Part shown: positions 26,724 through 35,069 of the stretch, in pieces
Layout of the letters: every line of letters starts with the position of its first letter
Position numbering within the stretch: the first letter of the stretch is position 1
NCBI GenBank assembly: GCA_040755395.1
Contig: JBFMAX010000006.1
Location: forward strand, 62,001 to 126,000
Length of the DNA: 64,000 bases
Direction of reading: 5' to 3'
Source of the DNA: Nitrospirota bacterium
GTDB taxonomy: Bacteria; Nitrospirota; Nitrospiria; Nitrospirales; Nitrospiraceae
Translations under genes and position numbers: made by a program
The notes under the pieces: generated by a model
What the model was told of the DNA's origin: nothing
The model's database searches: none
The model's input: only the letters and a program-made list of their open reading frames with translations

Positions 26724-26829
26724 GTGGGATTATGCGATGAATGAATAACCGGGGCTGAGCGCAGCCGGCGGTTCAGGATACGCACCTATTATCGGACTAT
26801 TCCACATTCCTAATTCATAATTCCTAATT
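26724..26829. repeat. Inverted heptamer-array element between nuoB and nuoC
   Basis: The right arm is AT-rich and strictly seven-base periodic: ATTCCAC ATTCCTA ATTCATA ATTCCTA ATT. The left arm (from GTGGGATTATGCGATGAATG) is a degenerate inverse. The words differ completely from the nuoA/nuoB element, but the layout is the same. It stands out as a low-GC island in a high-GC operon. Confidence 0.75.
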
Positions 26830-26842
26830 GTCGGTGTCACGC

Positions 26843-27334
26843 ATGCATCCTCTGGCTCAGAGAATCCAGGACGCTTTCCCCGATGGCTTCGTGACGGCCG
26901 TCGAGTGGCGGGGCGATCTGGCCGTCACCGTCAAGCGGGAGGCCTTGCATCAAGTGGCGCAATTTCTTCACGACGATCCGGCAATGGATTTCGACTATAT
27001 CGTCCACGTGAGCTCGGTGGACTGGCCGGACGACGAAGAGCGCTTCGAGGTGGTGTACGAGTTCTATTCGCTGAGGAAGCGCCACCGGATCAGGTTGAAG
27101 ACACGGGTCCCCGAATCGGATTGCATCGTGGACTCCTTGACCGATATCTGGAAAGGCGCCGACTTCATGGAACGCGAGGTCTACGACATGATGGGAATCC
27201 GGTTTAGAAACCATCCCGATCTTCGTCGTATCCTCATGCCTGACGATTACCCGGAAGGGTATCCGCTCAGGAAGGATTTCCCCTTGCGCGGCAAGGGCTG
27301 GCGCGACACGTTCGAGTTTTTGAAAGAAACCTAG
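26843..27334 (+). CDS. nuoC: NADH-quinone oxidoreductase subunit C
   Basis: About 163 residues. The signature region is DIWKGADFMEREVYDMMGIRF (about residues 106-126), followed by HPDLRRILMPDDYPEGYPLRKDFP. NuoC is part of the connecting module next to NuoD and NuoB. It is a separate gene here, not fused to nuoD. ATG 26843 is chosen; a TTG at 26828 is in frame but lies in the repeat. The stop codon TAG (27332-27334) is shared with the first bases of the next repeat element. Confidence 0.93.
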   Translation: MHPLAQRIQDAFPDGFVTAVEWRGDLAVTVKREALHQVAQFLHDDPAMDFDYIVHVSSVDWPDDEERFEVVYEFYSLRKRHRIRLKTRVPESDCIVDSLTDIWKGADFMEREVYDMMGIRFRNHPDLRRILMPDDYPEGYPLRKDFPLRGKGWRDTFEFLKET

Positions 27335-27394
27335 CGAATAGCTGACCGCGAACAGCTTCGAGCTATTCGCTGTCAGCTACTTGCTGCTCGCTAC
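27333..27394. repeat. Inverted heptamer-array element between nuoC and nuoD
   Basis: The left arm reads AGCGAAT AGCTGAC CGCGAAC AGC. After a TTCGA turn the right arm reads GCTATTC GCTGTCA GCTACTT GCTGCTC GCTA. It occupies the whole gap: the nuoC stop lies in its first bases and the nuoD ribosome site follows its last base. Confidence 0.85.
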
Positions 27395-27399
27395 GAAGG

Positions 27400-28644
27400 A
27401 TGAAACTCGAAGATCAACGGACAACCGTCTATAGGGTCGATCCCGAACATCCGGAGAGCGCCACGCTTCCGACGCTCCGGACGGAAGAGCTGCTCCTGAA
27501 CATGGGGCCCCAGCACCCCAGTACGCACGGGGTGCTGAAAGTGATTTTGGAGCTGGAAGGGGAACGGATCGTCAAGTCGACGCCGGTCATGGGGTTCCTC
27601 CATCGGGGGGTCGAGAAGCTGGCCGAGGAAGGGACCTACCACCAATTCATCCCTCACACCGACCGGCTCGATTACGTCTGCGCCATGTACAACAACTTCG
27701 CCTACTGCCGGGCGGTCGAAAAGCTGATGAACATCACCGTCCCGGAACGCGCCGAGTACCTGCGCACGATCGTGGCGGAAGTCCAACGGATCATCGGCCA
27801 CCAGTTCTGGCTGGGCACTCAGGCGCTCGACATCGGCGCCATGACCGTCTTCTTTTATTGTTTCCGCGACCGCGAGATCCTGCTGGATTGGTTCGACGAG
27901 CTGTGCGGGGCCAGGCTGACCACGAGTTGGTACCGCATCGGCGGGGTGGAGCGCGATTTCACCCCCTCGCTCATCGACAAGCTTCGGAAGTTCCTGGATT
28001 ATTTTCCGCCCAAGATCGACGAGTATGTCGTGTTCCTGGAAAAAAACCGCATCTGGCTCGCGCGCACCAAAGGCGTGGCGGTGATCTCCGCCGAGGACGC
28101 GGTGAACTTCGGGCTCAGCGGCCCCACGCTCCGCGGGTCGGGCGTGGATTATGACCTGCGCAAATACGAACCCTATGCCGCCTATCCCCGTTGCGAGTTT
28201 AGCGTTCCGGTCGGCAAGAACGGCGATACGTACGACCGGTACTGGATCCGCGTCCGGGAGATGTACGAAAGCGTCAAGATCATCCGGCAATGTCTGGATC
28301 AGATGCCCGACGGGCCGATCATGGCGGACGTGCCGAGCGTGACGCTGCCGCCGAAAAACCGGGTCTTCACCAATCTCGAGTCCATGATCCAGCAATTCAA
28401 GCTCTTCTCGCAGGGGTTCAACGCCCCTCCGGGCGAGATTTATTGCGGCACGGAGGCCCACAAGGGCGAGTTGGGGTTCTACATCGTGAGCACCGGCGGA
28501 GGGAAGCCCTATCGCCTGAAAATCCGCGCTCCCTCGTTCATCCACATGGGCGCGTTCGACCACATGTCGCGAGGCTACATGATTGCGGATGCGGTGACGA
28601 TCTTCGGGACCTACGATATCGTCATGGGAGAATGCGATCGGTGA
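27400..28644 (+). CDS. nuoD: NADH-quinone oxidoreductase subunit D
   Basis: 414 residues of the 49-kDa subunit. MGPQHPSTHGVLKV carries the quinone-site His, and HTDRLDYVCAM carries the neighbouring conserved Tyr. The C-terminus ends with DIVMGECDR. NuoD forms the quinone cavity with NuoB and NuoH and descends from the NiFe-hydrogenase large subunit; the nickel cysteines are absent, as normal. GAAGG lies directly before ATG. Confidence 0.95.
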   Translation: MKLEDQRTTVYRVDPEHPESATLPTLRTEELLLNMGPQHPSTHGVLKVILELEGERIVKSTPVMGFLHRGVEKLAEEGTYHQFIPHTDRLDYVCAMYNNFAYCRAVEKLMNITVPERAEYLRTIVAEVQRIIGHQFWLGTQALDIGAMTVFFYCFRDREILLDWFDELCGARLTTSWYRIGGVERDFTPSLIDKLRKFLDYFPPKIDEYVVFLEKNRIWLARTKGVAVISAEDAVNFGLSGPTLRGSGVDYDLRKYEPYAAYPRCEFSVPVGKNGDTYDRYWIRVREMYESVKIIRQCLDQMPDGPIMADVPSVTLPPKNRVFTNLESMIQQFKLFSQGFNAPPGEIYCGTEAHKGELGFYIVSTGGGKPYRLKIRAPSFIHMGAFDHMSRGYMIADAVTIFGTYDIVMGECDR

Positions 28645-28651
28645 GGAAACA

Positions 28652-28743
28652 CGTCAATGGTCACCCGTCATTCGTCTATCGGGGAATGAGAGCCCCGCAA
28701 CTCTTCCTTTCACTGTGGACGAATGCCCAATGACGATTGACGC
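28652..28743. repeat. Inverted heptamer-array element between nuoD and nuoG
   Basis: The left arm reads GTCAATG GTCACCC GTCATTC GTC. The right arm on the other strand reads CGTCAAT CGTCATT GGGCATT C. It has a seven-base period and an inverted layout with a set of words not used in the neighbouring elements. Confidence 0.8.
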
Positions 28744-28758
28744 TGGACGGAGAGAACT

Positions 28759-31470
28759 ATGGCATTGAAACCGGCGACCAATCCTGAAGTCGAAGCGGCG
28801 ACGATCGAATTGACGATCGACGGCCAGGCCGTCACGGCCAAAGACGGAGTCTCCTTGTACGACGTCATCTCCAGCACGGGCAAGATCATTCCCGCCATGT
28901 GCTATCACTACACTTTCGACCCGTTCGGTTCGTGCGGCATGTGTTTGGTGATGCAGGAGGGCAAGAAAGCGCCCGTCCGGTCCTGCACGGCCAAGGCGAC
29001 GGCCGGCATGGTCATCCGCACGGAAGGGGAGGATTTGTTCCTGGCCAGGAAAAAGGCGGTCGAGAAGCATCTCTCGGTCCATCCTCTGGATTGCCCGGTC
29101 TGCGACGCGGACGGTCATTGCGAACTGCAGGACATGGCCTTTCTCCACGGCGTGACGAACCTCGCCAACGCCAAGCAGAAGTTCATCCCGGAAGACACGC
29201 GCAGCCTGGTCCTGGACTTCAACATGAACCGCTGCATCGCCTGCGCCGAGTGCATCAACGTCTGCAAGGACGTGCTGATGATCGATGCGCTGCAGTTCAT
29301 GAAGAAGGGCGGCTTCAACCAGGTGGTGGCCAAAGGCGACCTCCCGCTCTCCTGCGAATTCTGCGGAGACTGCCTCGCGGTCTGCCCCGTGGGGGCGATC
29401 ACGAACAAATACTCCAAGTATCTCTACAAGCCCTGGCAGATGAAGAAGACCATGACCACCTGCAACTACTGCGGGGACGGCTGCCAGATGTATCTGGAGA
29501 CCAAGGATTCGGAAGTCATCCGCGTGACCTCGCCGCTGTCCTGGAAAAACAAGTGGGGCGACCGCGCGGAGACCGCCAAGGGCCACGGCGGGTTGTGCGT
29601 CCGGGGCCGGTTCGGATTTCAGTACCTCGACAGCGAGACCCGGTTGACACAGCCGCTCGTCCGCAAGGCCAATCGGCTAGTGGAAACGCCCTGGCTCGAG
29701 ACCATGTCCGCGCTCGTGAGCCGCCTGGCCGACATCAAGGCGATGCACGGCCCGCAGGCGGTGGCCGGCCTGATCACGGCCCGCTGCACGAACGAAGAGC
29801 TCTATCTGTTCCAGAAGCTCATGCGGGCGGCGATCGGCACCAACCAGCTCGACAGCAGCGCGCGCTACGGGCACCTCAACTTCGTCCACGCCGCCCGGCG
29901 CGCGCTCGGCGTCGGGCGGATGCCGAACGATTGGGAAGACATCACCAAGGCGAAAGCGATTCTGTTGGTCGGCAGCAACATCACTGAAACCAATCCGCTC
30001 ACGGCCGTACGCGTGAAGGAGTCGATTCGGGTCTACAAGTCGCAGGTCATCGTCGTGGACTCGGCCAATACCAACATCGCCAAGCTGGCTTCTCATCCCC
30101 TGCTGGTCAAGCCGGGTACCGAGGGGCTGTTCATCGACGGGTTGGTCAAGTCGGTCATCGACCAGGATCTGGTCGACGAAGACGCGACGAGCCCGTATCC
30201 GGAGGCGTTCGCGGCGCTCAAAGAGGCGGCCGCCGGGATTTCGCTCGAACAGACCGCCGACCGCACCGGCATCGCAGTCGAACAGATCCGCGAAGCCGCG
30301 TCGATCTTCGCGGAAGCGCCGCGGGCCATCGCCCTTTGCGCGGAGGGTATCGTGCGGCGGCCGAACGGGTACCAGAACGTGCTCAAGCTGATCGATCTCG
30401 CCTGGGTCACCGGCAAACTCGGTCGGCCCGGATGCGGCGTGGGCACGCTCACCGAGGAAATCAACGAGCAAGGCGCGGTGGATATGGGTGCGGCTCCGGA
30501 GTTTTTGCCCGGCCAAGCCCGCTTCGACGACCCGGCCGCGCGCGAGCGGTTCGCCAAGGCCTGGGACGCGACGCTGCCCGCCGTCGGAACGGGAGCGACC
30601 CTCATGGACATCCTGGTTCGCTGCCGGAGCGGGCAGATCAAGGCGCTGTACCTCGTCGGCGAGAACCCGCTCGCGACGCTGCCCGCGTCCGTCGACGTGA
30701 GAACCGCGCTGGACCGGCTCGACTTGCTGATCTGCCAGGACCCTTTCCTGACCGAGACCGGGCAACTCGCCCACTTTGTGCTGCCGGCGTGCACCTACGC
30801 GGAGAAGGAAGGGACCTTCACCAACCTCGAAGGGAAGGTCCTGCGCGTGCGGCAGGCGATGGACCCTCTCGGCGAGAGCGTGCCCGACTGGCACATCATG
30901 ACGGCGATCGCGAACGGGCTGGGCTGCCAGTGGGACTACGAGTCCGCGCAGGATATCCAGAACGAGATCATGAAACTGCTGCCGGGGTATTACAACCTGG
31001 GCCAACCACGGAAGATCAGTCCCAAGCCGGAAGCTTCCTATCTCTCGAACGGCTATGCGGCCGAGGTCAGGAGTCGTTATTCGGCAAGCGGCAAGCGGCA
31101 AGCGGGGGCGGAGAACGGCCATCGGTTCGGTTTGACGATAGGGCAGGTCCTCTACCACTCCGGCAAGCTGTCCACCCGGGCGTCCGGACTGATCAAGGTC
31201 GCCCCCAATACGGGGCGGCTCCAGATGAACCCGCAAGACCTGGAGCGACTCGGGCTCGGAGAGCACGCGAAGGTCAGAGTCACTTCGGAACGGGGATCGG
31301 TGGAACTGGGCGTGGAGGCGGATCCGGCCATCATGCCGGGCGCCTGCTTTTTCCCGGAGCATTTCAACCAGCCCCCGGTCAAGGATTTGATGCCGGTCGA
31401 GGCTGACCCGACCACCGGAGTTCCGTCCTTCAAGTTCACGTGGGTCAATATTGAAAAGGTCGGCGGTTGA
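28759..31470 (+). CDS. nuoG: NADH-quinone oxidoreductase subunit G
   Basis: 903 residues. An N-terminal [2Fe-2S] ferredoxin domain (SCGMCLVMQEG; N1b), the His-Cys cluster (HPLDCPVCDADGHC; N5), and two [4Fe-4S] sites (CIACAECINVC and CEFCGDCLAVCP) are seen. A further CNYCGDGC plus CVRGRFG matches the extra N7 cluster. A molybdopterin-oxidoreductase-like domain without visible cofactor function fills about 230-900. NuoG normally receives electrons from NuoF/NuoE, but neither gene is here, so the electron donor is open. A local insertion near residue 775 (SASGKRQAG) looks repeat-derived (GGCAAGC words). Confidence 0.93.
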   Translation: MALKPATNPEVEAATIELTIDGQAVTAKDGVSLYDVISSTGKIIPAMCYHYTFDPFGSCGMCLVMQEGKKAPVRSCTAKATAGMVIRTEGEDLFLARKKAVEKHLSVHPLDCPVCDADGHCELQDMAFLHGVTNLANAKQKFIPEDTRSLVLDFNMNRCIACAECINVCKDVLMIDALQFMKKGGFNQVVAKGDLPLSCEFCGDCLAVCPVGAITNKYSKYLYKPWQMKKTMTTCNYCGDGCQMYLETKDSEVIRVTSPLSWKNKWGDRAETAKGHGGLCVRGRFGFQYLDSETRLTQPLVRKANRLVETPWLETMSALVSRLADIKAMHGPQAVAGLITARCTNEELYLFQKLMRAAIGTNQLDSSARYGHLNFVHAARRALGVGRMPNDWEDITKAKAILLVGSNITETNPLTAVRVKESIRVYKSQVIVVDSANTNIAKLASHPLLVKPGTEGLFIDGLVKSVIDQDLVDEDATSPYPEAFAALKEAAAGISLEQTADRTGIAVEQIREAASIFAEAPRAIALCAEGIVRRPNGYQNVLKLIDLAWVTGKLGRPGCGVGTLTEEINEQGAVDMGAAPEFLPGQARFDDPAARERFAKAWDATLPAVGTGATLMDILVRCRSGQIKALYLVGENPLATLPASVDVRTALDRLDLLICQDPFLTETGQLAHFVLPACTYAEKEGTFTNLEGKVLRVRQAMDPLGESVPDWHIMTAIANGLGCQWDYESAQDIQNEIMKLLPGYYNLGQPRKISPKPEASYLSNGYAAEVRSRYSASGKRQAGAENGHRFGLTIGQVLYHSGKLSTRASGLIKVAPNTGRLQMNPQDLERLGLGEHAKVRVTSERGSVELGVEADPAIMPGACFFPEHFNQPPVKDLMPVEADPTTGVPSFKFTWVNIEKVGG

Positions 31471-31520
31471 GAGTAAGCTCTGCCGACTTGACCCAGCCGC
31501 AGTCCTGAGTGGAGAGCAAG

Positions 31521-32108
31521 ATGAGCGTCGGCGTCCTCGCGAAAAAAGTGCTCCAGGCCGCGTTGTTTTACGAGATCTGGGATGCGATGAAGGTGACGTT
31601 CAAGCACATGTTCCACCGCCCCATCACGTTCCAGTATCCCCGGGAGCATCGGACCATCCCCGACACGCATCGGGGCACGCTCGGACTGTTGCGGTACGAC
31701 GACGGACAGGAACGTTGCGTCGGCTGCGATCTGTGCGAAGCCGCCTGTCCCTCTCATTGCATCAAGGTCATCAGCGCGGAAGACAAGACCCGCCCGCTTC
31801 AGCGATACGCCAGCGAGTTCTATATCGATATCACCAAGTGCGTGTTCTGCGGCTATTGCGTGGAGGCCTGTCCGGTCAACGCCCTAGCCATGACCAAGAT
31901 GTACGAATACTCCACCCACGACAAACGCCAACTGCTGTTCGACAAGAAGCGGCTCTACGAGATCGGCGAGCGCCATCTCGCTGACGCCAAGAAATATTTG
32001 CAAGCGCACAACCAGGAAAAGGACGACGAGTGGAGCCGTGAATACCGATACTTTTTCCCCCAGTCGGTTCTCAAGCCCACGCAGCCGCCGCCTAAACATC
32101 TGAGCTGA
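31521..32108 (+). CDS. nuoI: NADH-quinone oxidoreductase subunit I
   Basis: About 195 residues with two ferredoxin-type [4Fe-4S] sites, CVGCDLCEAACP and CVFCGYCVEACP (N6a/N6b of the TYKY subunit). An N-terminal amphipathic stretch lies against the membrane arm. ATG 31521 follows GGAGAGCAAG. It comes only 50 bases after nuoG; nuoH, which usually sits between G and I, is missing. Confidence 0.95.
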   Translation: MSVGVLAKKVLQAALFYEIWDAMKVTFKHMFHRPITFQYPREHRTIPDTHRGTLGLLRYDDGQERCVGCDLCEAACPSHCIKVISAEDKTRPLQRYASEFYIDITKCVFCGYCVEACPVNALAMTKMYEYSTHDKRQLLFDKKRLYEIGERHLADAKKYLQAHNQEKDDEWSREYRYFFPQSVLKPTQPPPKHLS

Positions 32109-32118
32109 TCCAACCTGC

Positions 32119-32661
32119 ATGGTCCCGGTCTTTTTCGCCTACTTCTCCCTGGTGAGCATCGCAGCGGGGATTTTGACCGTTGCGTTGAAGAACCCTGTCC
32201 ACTGCGGGCTCGCCTTGCTGACGCTGCTGTTGCACGTCGCCGGCCTGTTCGTCCTGCTCAACGCCGAATTTCTCTTCGCGGTGCAGATCATCGTGTACGC
32301 CGGCGCGATCCTGGTGCTCTACCTCTTTGTGTTGATGTTGCTCAATTTGAAAACGGAAGAGCGGTACTTTCATACCCGCTACGCGCTGATCCTTTTCGCC
32401 GCCGTCGCCATCGCTGGCGAGTTGCTGCTCCTGGTGCTCCGATCGCCGTTCGGCGGATCGAAGGGCGATGCGCCAGCGGAGGTAGTTCTCCGAGACGGCG
32501 CGAGCTATGCCGTCGGCATCAAGATGTTCAGCGACTATCTTTTGCCCTTCGAGATCGTCGGAGTTTTTCTGCTGGGGGCCATCATCGGCGCGATCGTCCT
32601 CGCCAAGACCCCCTCGACAGCGGACGCGGAAGGTCGTGAGGGGATAAGGCGTGAGGCGTGA
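32119..32661 (+). CDS. nuoJ: NADH-quinone oxidoreductase subunit J
   Basis: 180 residues with five membrane helices. The conserved VYAGAILVLYLFVLMLLNL (about 56-74) is the TM3 pi-bulge region thought to couple quinone reduction to pumping. The last 12 or so residues (EGREGIRREA) are encoded by the left arm of a heptamer repeat, which also supplies the stop codon. Confidence 0.93.
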   Translation: MVPVFFAYFSLVSIAAGILTVALKNPVHCGLALLTLLLHVAGLFVLLNAEFLFAVQIIVYAGAILVLYLFVLMLLNLKTEERYFHTRYALILFAAVAIAGELLLLVLRSPFGGSKGDAPAEVVLRDGASYAVGIKMFSDYLLPFEIVGVFLLGAIIGAIVLAKTPSTADAEGREGIRREA

Positions 32662-32743
32662 GGAGTTGAGAGTCGGAGAAAGGCGGGCACATGCGGCTGG
32701 CTTCGGGGTTTCGCCTCACCCCTGACGCCTTACGCCTAACGGG
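32633..32743. repeat. Inverted heptamer-array element overlapping the nuoJ end
   Basis: The left arm reads CGTGAGG GGATAAG GCGTGAG GCGTGAG. The right arm reads CGCCTCA CCCCTGA CGCCTTA CGCCTAA CGGG. It uses the same word family as the nuoA/nuoB, nuoM and nuoM2 elements. The left arm lies inside nuoJ, and the right arm ends 2 bases before the nuoK start. Confidence 0.85.
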
Positions 32744-32745
32744 TT

Positions 32746-33048
32746 ATGGTGCCTCTGAGCGCATACGTGGCCGTCAGCGCGATCCTGTTCGCTACCGGGT
32801 TGATCGGCGTGTTGATCCGCCGGAACTTCATCATCGTCCTGATGGCGGTGGAGATCATGCTGAACGCGGCGAACATCAACCTCGTCGCCTTCTCGCATTA
32901 CCTGGAATCCATGGCCGGCCAGATCGTCGCCCTCTTTGTCATCGCCATTGCGGCGGGAGAAGCGGCCGTCGGCCTGGCCATCATCATCGTCGTGTTCCGA
33001 GGCAAGATTTCGACCAACGTGGACGAAATGGCCCTCTTGAAGTGGTAA
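32746..33048 (+). CDS. nuoK: NADH-quinone oxidoreductase subunit K
   Basis: 100 residues, three membrane helices, MrpC-like. The conserved Glu of the second helix is in MAVEIMLNAANINLVAF, and the third-helix Glu is in AAGEAAVGLAI; these belong to the fourth proton channel. The stop is 1 base before the nuoL start, so translation is probably coupled. Confidence 0.95.
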   Translation: MVPLSAYVAVSAILFATGLIGVLIRRNFIIVLMAVEIMLNAANINLVAFSHYLESMAGQIVALFVIAIAAGEAAVGLAIIIVVFRGKISTNVDEMALLKW

Positions 33049-33049
33049 C

Positions 33050-35047
33050 GTGTTCGAGCTGCTGGTCGTTCTGATTCCGCTCTTCCCGCTGACGGCCGTG
33101 ATCCTGAACGGCCTGCTCGGCCACCGCTATTCCCACGAGGCCGCGCACAAACTCGCCTGGGGCTCGGTCGGGCTGTCGTTTCTCTGCGCGATCGGCGTCT
33201 TCGCCGACACGCTGAAGTCCGGCGGCGCCACCCGCGAGGTGACGGCCTATCAATGGATCTTCGGCGGCGACCTGACGATCAATCTGGCTTTCCTGATCGA
33301 TCCGCTGACCTGCATCATGCTGCTGGTCGTGACCGGCGTGGGCTTCCTCATCCACATCTATTCGGTCGGGTACATGCACGGCGAGGAAGGATTCACGCGC
33401 TTCTTCACCTACATGAACCTCTTCATGGTCTCCATGTTGCTGTTGGTGATGGGCAACAACTATGCGGTGCTGTTCATCGGGTGGGAAGGCGTCGGGCTCT
33501 GTTCCTACCTGCTGATCGGCTACTATTACGACCGCGTGTCGGCCGCCAAGGCGGCGACCAAAGCCTTCGTCGTCAATCGGATCGGCGATGCCGGCTTCCT
33601 GCTGGCGATCTTCCTGGTCTTCGTCAATTTCAAAACCCTCGATTACACCAAGGTCTTCGCGCAGGTCGGGTCGCTCACGCCCGAGACCGCCACCGCGATC
33701 GCGCTCTGTCTGCTCATCGGCGCCGTCGGCAAATCGGCGCAGATTCCGCTCTATACCTGGCTGCCCGACGCGATGGAAGGCCCGACGCCGGTCAGCGCGC
33801 TGATCCATGCCGCCACGATGGTCACCGCCGGCGTCTATATGATCGTCCGCAATCACGCGATCTACGACCTTTCGCCGGTCGCGATGACGACGGTGGCGTG
33901 GGTCGGCGGCGGGACGGCGCTGTTCGCCGCGACGATCGGACTGGTGCAGACCGACATCAAGCGCGTGTTGGCCTATTCGACCGTCAGCCAGCTCGGATAC
34001 ATGTTTTTGGGCTGCGGCATCGGGGCGTACACCGCCGCTATTTTCCACCTGATGACCCATGCGTTCTTCAAGGCCCTACTGTTTCTCTCCGCCGGCTCGG
34101 TGATCCACGCCCTGGGCGGCGAACAGGACATCCGCAAGATGGGCGGTCTCAAATCGAAAATCCCCTGGACGCACCGGCTGTTCCTGATCGGAACCTTGGC
34201 CATCGCCGGCATCTTTCCCCTGGCCGGGTTCTGGAGCAAGGACGAGATCATGGCCCACGCGTTCACGCACCAGGACTATGCGTTGTACGCGATGGCCGCG
34301 CTGGGCGCCTTCCTCACGGCGTTCTATATGTTCCGCCTGACCTACCTTACGTTCTACGGCGAGTCGCGGGTGGATCACCACACAGCCGAGCACATCCATG
34401 AGGCTCCGCCCGTGATGATCGGGCCCCTGGTCGTGCTGGCGGCGCTCTCGGTCGTCGGCGGCTTCCCCGGCGTTCCGCCGGAGAGCGGCTGGTTCCATCA
34501 TTTTCTCCGGCCCGTCGCCGCGGCCGCCGGAGACACCCATGAACCGAGCGTCGGGGTGGTGCTGACGTTGATGGGCGTCGCCACCGTGATCGCGCTGGCG
34601 GGGTGGGGGTTCGCCCATTATCTGTACAGCGTCCGTCCGGGGACGGCGGACGTGTGGGCCGCGCGCATGCCCGTGGCCTACGGGACGCTGCTGAACAAAT
34701 ATTATGTCGACGAGATCTACGACGCGCTGTTCGTCGAACCGACGAAACGCCTGGGGGTGCTGTTGGACTGGTTCGACCGGACCGTGATCGACGGGGTCGT
34801 CCGCGCGGTCGGCCGGCTCACGGAAACCGGCTCGGCCGTCAGCACCTGGTTCGAGAAGCATGTCATCTACGGGGTCCTGAACGTCATCGGCTACGCCAAT
34901 CACTTGGCCGCCCGGTCCTGGCGCAGGCTCCAGAGCGGCATGGTCCATCACTACGCGGCCATCATCGTCGCGGGGCTGTTCATCCTGGTCCATCTCCTGC
35001 TGCTCTGGTGGACCGGCTCGTCTCCCATCGGGATCGCGTTGCGGTAG
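33050..35047 (+). CDS. nuoL: NADH-quinone oxidoreductase subunit L
   Basis: 665 residues, an Mrp-antiporter-like subunit with about 16 helices and the long lateral helix near the C-terminus. Key residues are visible: the TM5 Glu in FIGWEGVGLCSYLLIG, the TM7 Lys in GAVGKSAQIPLYTWLPDAMEGP, and the His/Lys axis around ALIHAATMVTAGVYM. The start is GTG 33050. It is longer than the 613-residue E. coli protein. A longer lateral helix is expected if it must span two NuoM subunits; this is inference that needs alignment. Confidence 0.94.
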   Translation: MFELLVVLIPLFPLTAVILNGLLGHRYSHEAAHKLAWGSVGLSFLCAIGVFADTLKSGGATREVTAYQWIFGGDLTINLAFLIDPLTCIMLLVVTGVGFLIHIYSVGYMHGEEGFTRFFTYMNLFMVSMLLLVMGNNYAVLFIGWEGVGLCSYLLIGYYYDRVSAAKAATKAFVVNRIGDAGFLLAIFLVFVNFKTLDYTKVFAQVGSLTPETATAIALCLLIGAVGKSAQIPLYTWLPDAMEGPTPVSALIHAATMVTAGVYMIVRNHAIYDLSPVAMTTVAWVGGGTALFAATIGLVQTDIKRVLAYSTVSQLGYMFLGCGIGAYTAAIFHLMTHAFFKALLFLSAGSVIHALGGEQDIRKMGGLKSKIPWTHRLFLIGTLAIAGIFPLAGFWSKDEIMAHAFTHQDYALYAMAALGAFLTAFYMFRLTYLTFYGESRVDHHTAEHIHEAPPVMIGPLVVLAALSVVGGFPGVPPESGWFHHFLRPVAAAAGDTHEPSVGVVLTLMGVATVIALAGWGFAHYLYSVRPGTADVWAARMPVAYGTLLNKYYVDEIYDALFVEPTKRLGVLLDWFDRTVIDGVVRAVGRLTETGSAVSTWFEKHVIYGVLNVIGYANHLAARSWRRLQSGMVHHYAAIIVAGLFILVHLLLLWWTGSSPIGIALR

Positions 35048-35069
35048 AGCGCGTAAAGGGCATCACGCG

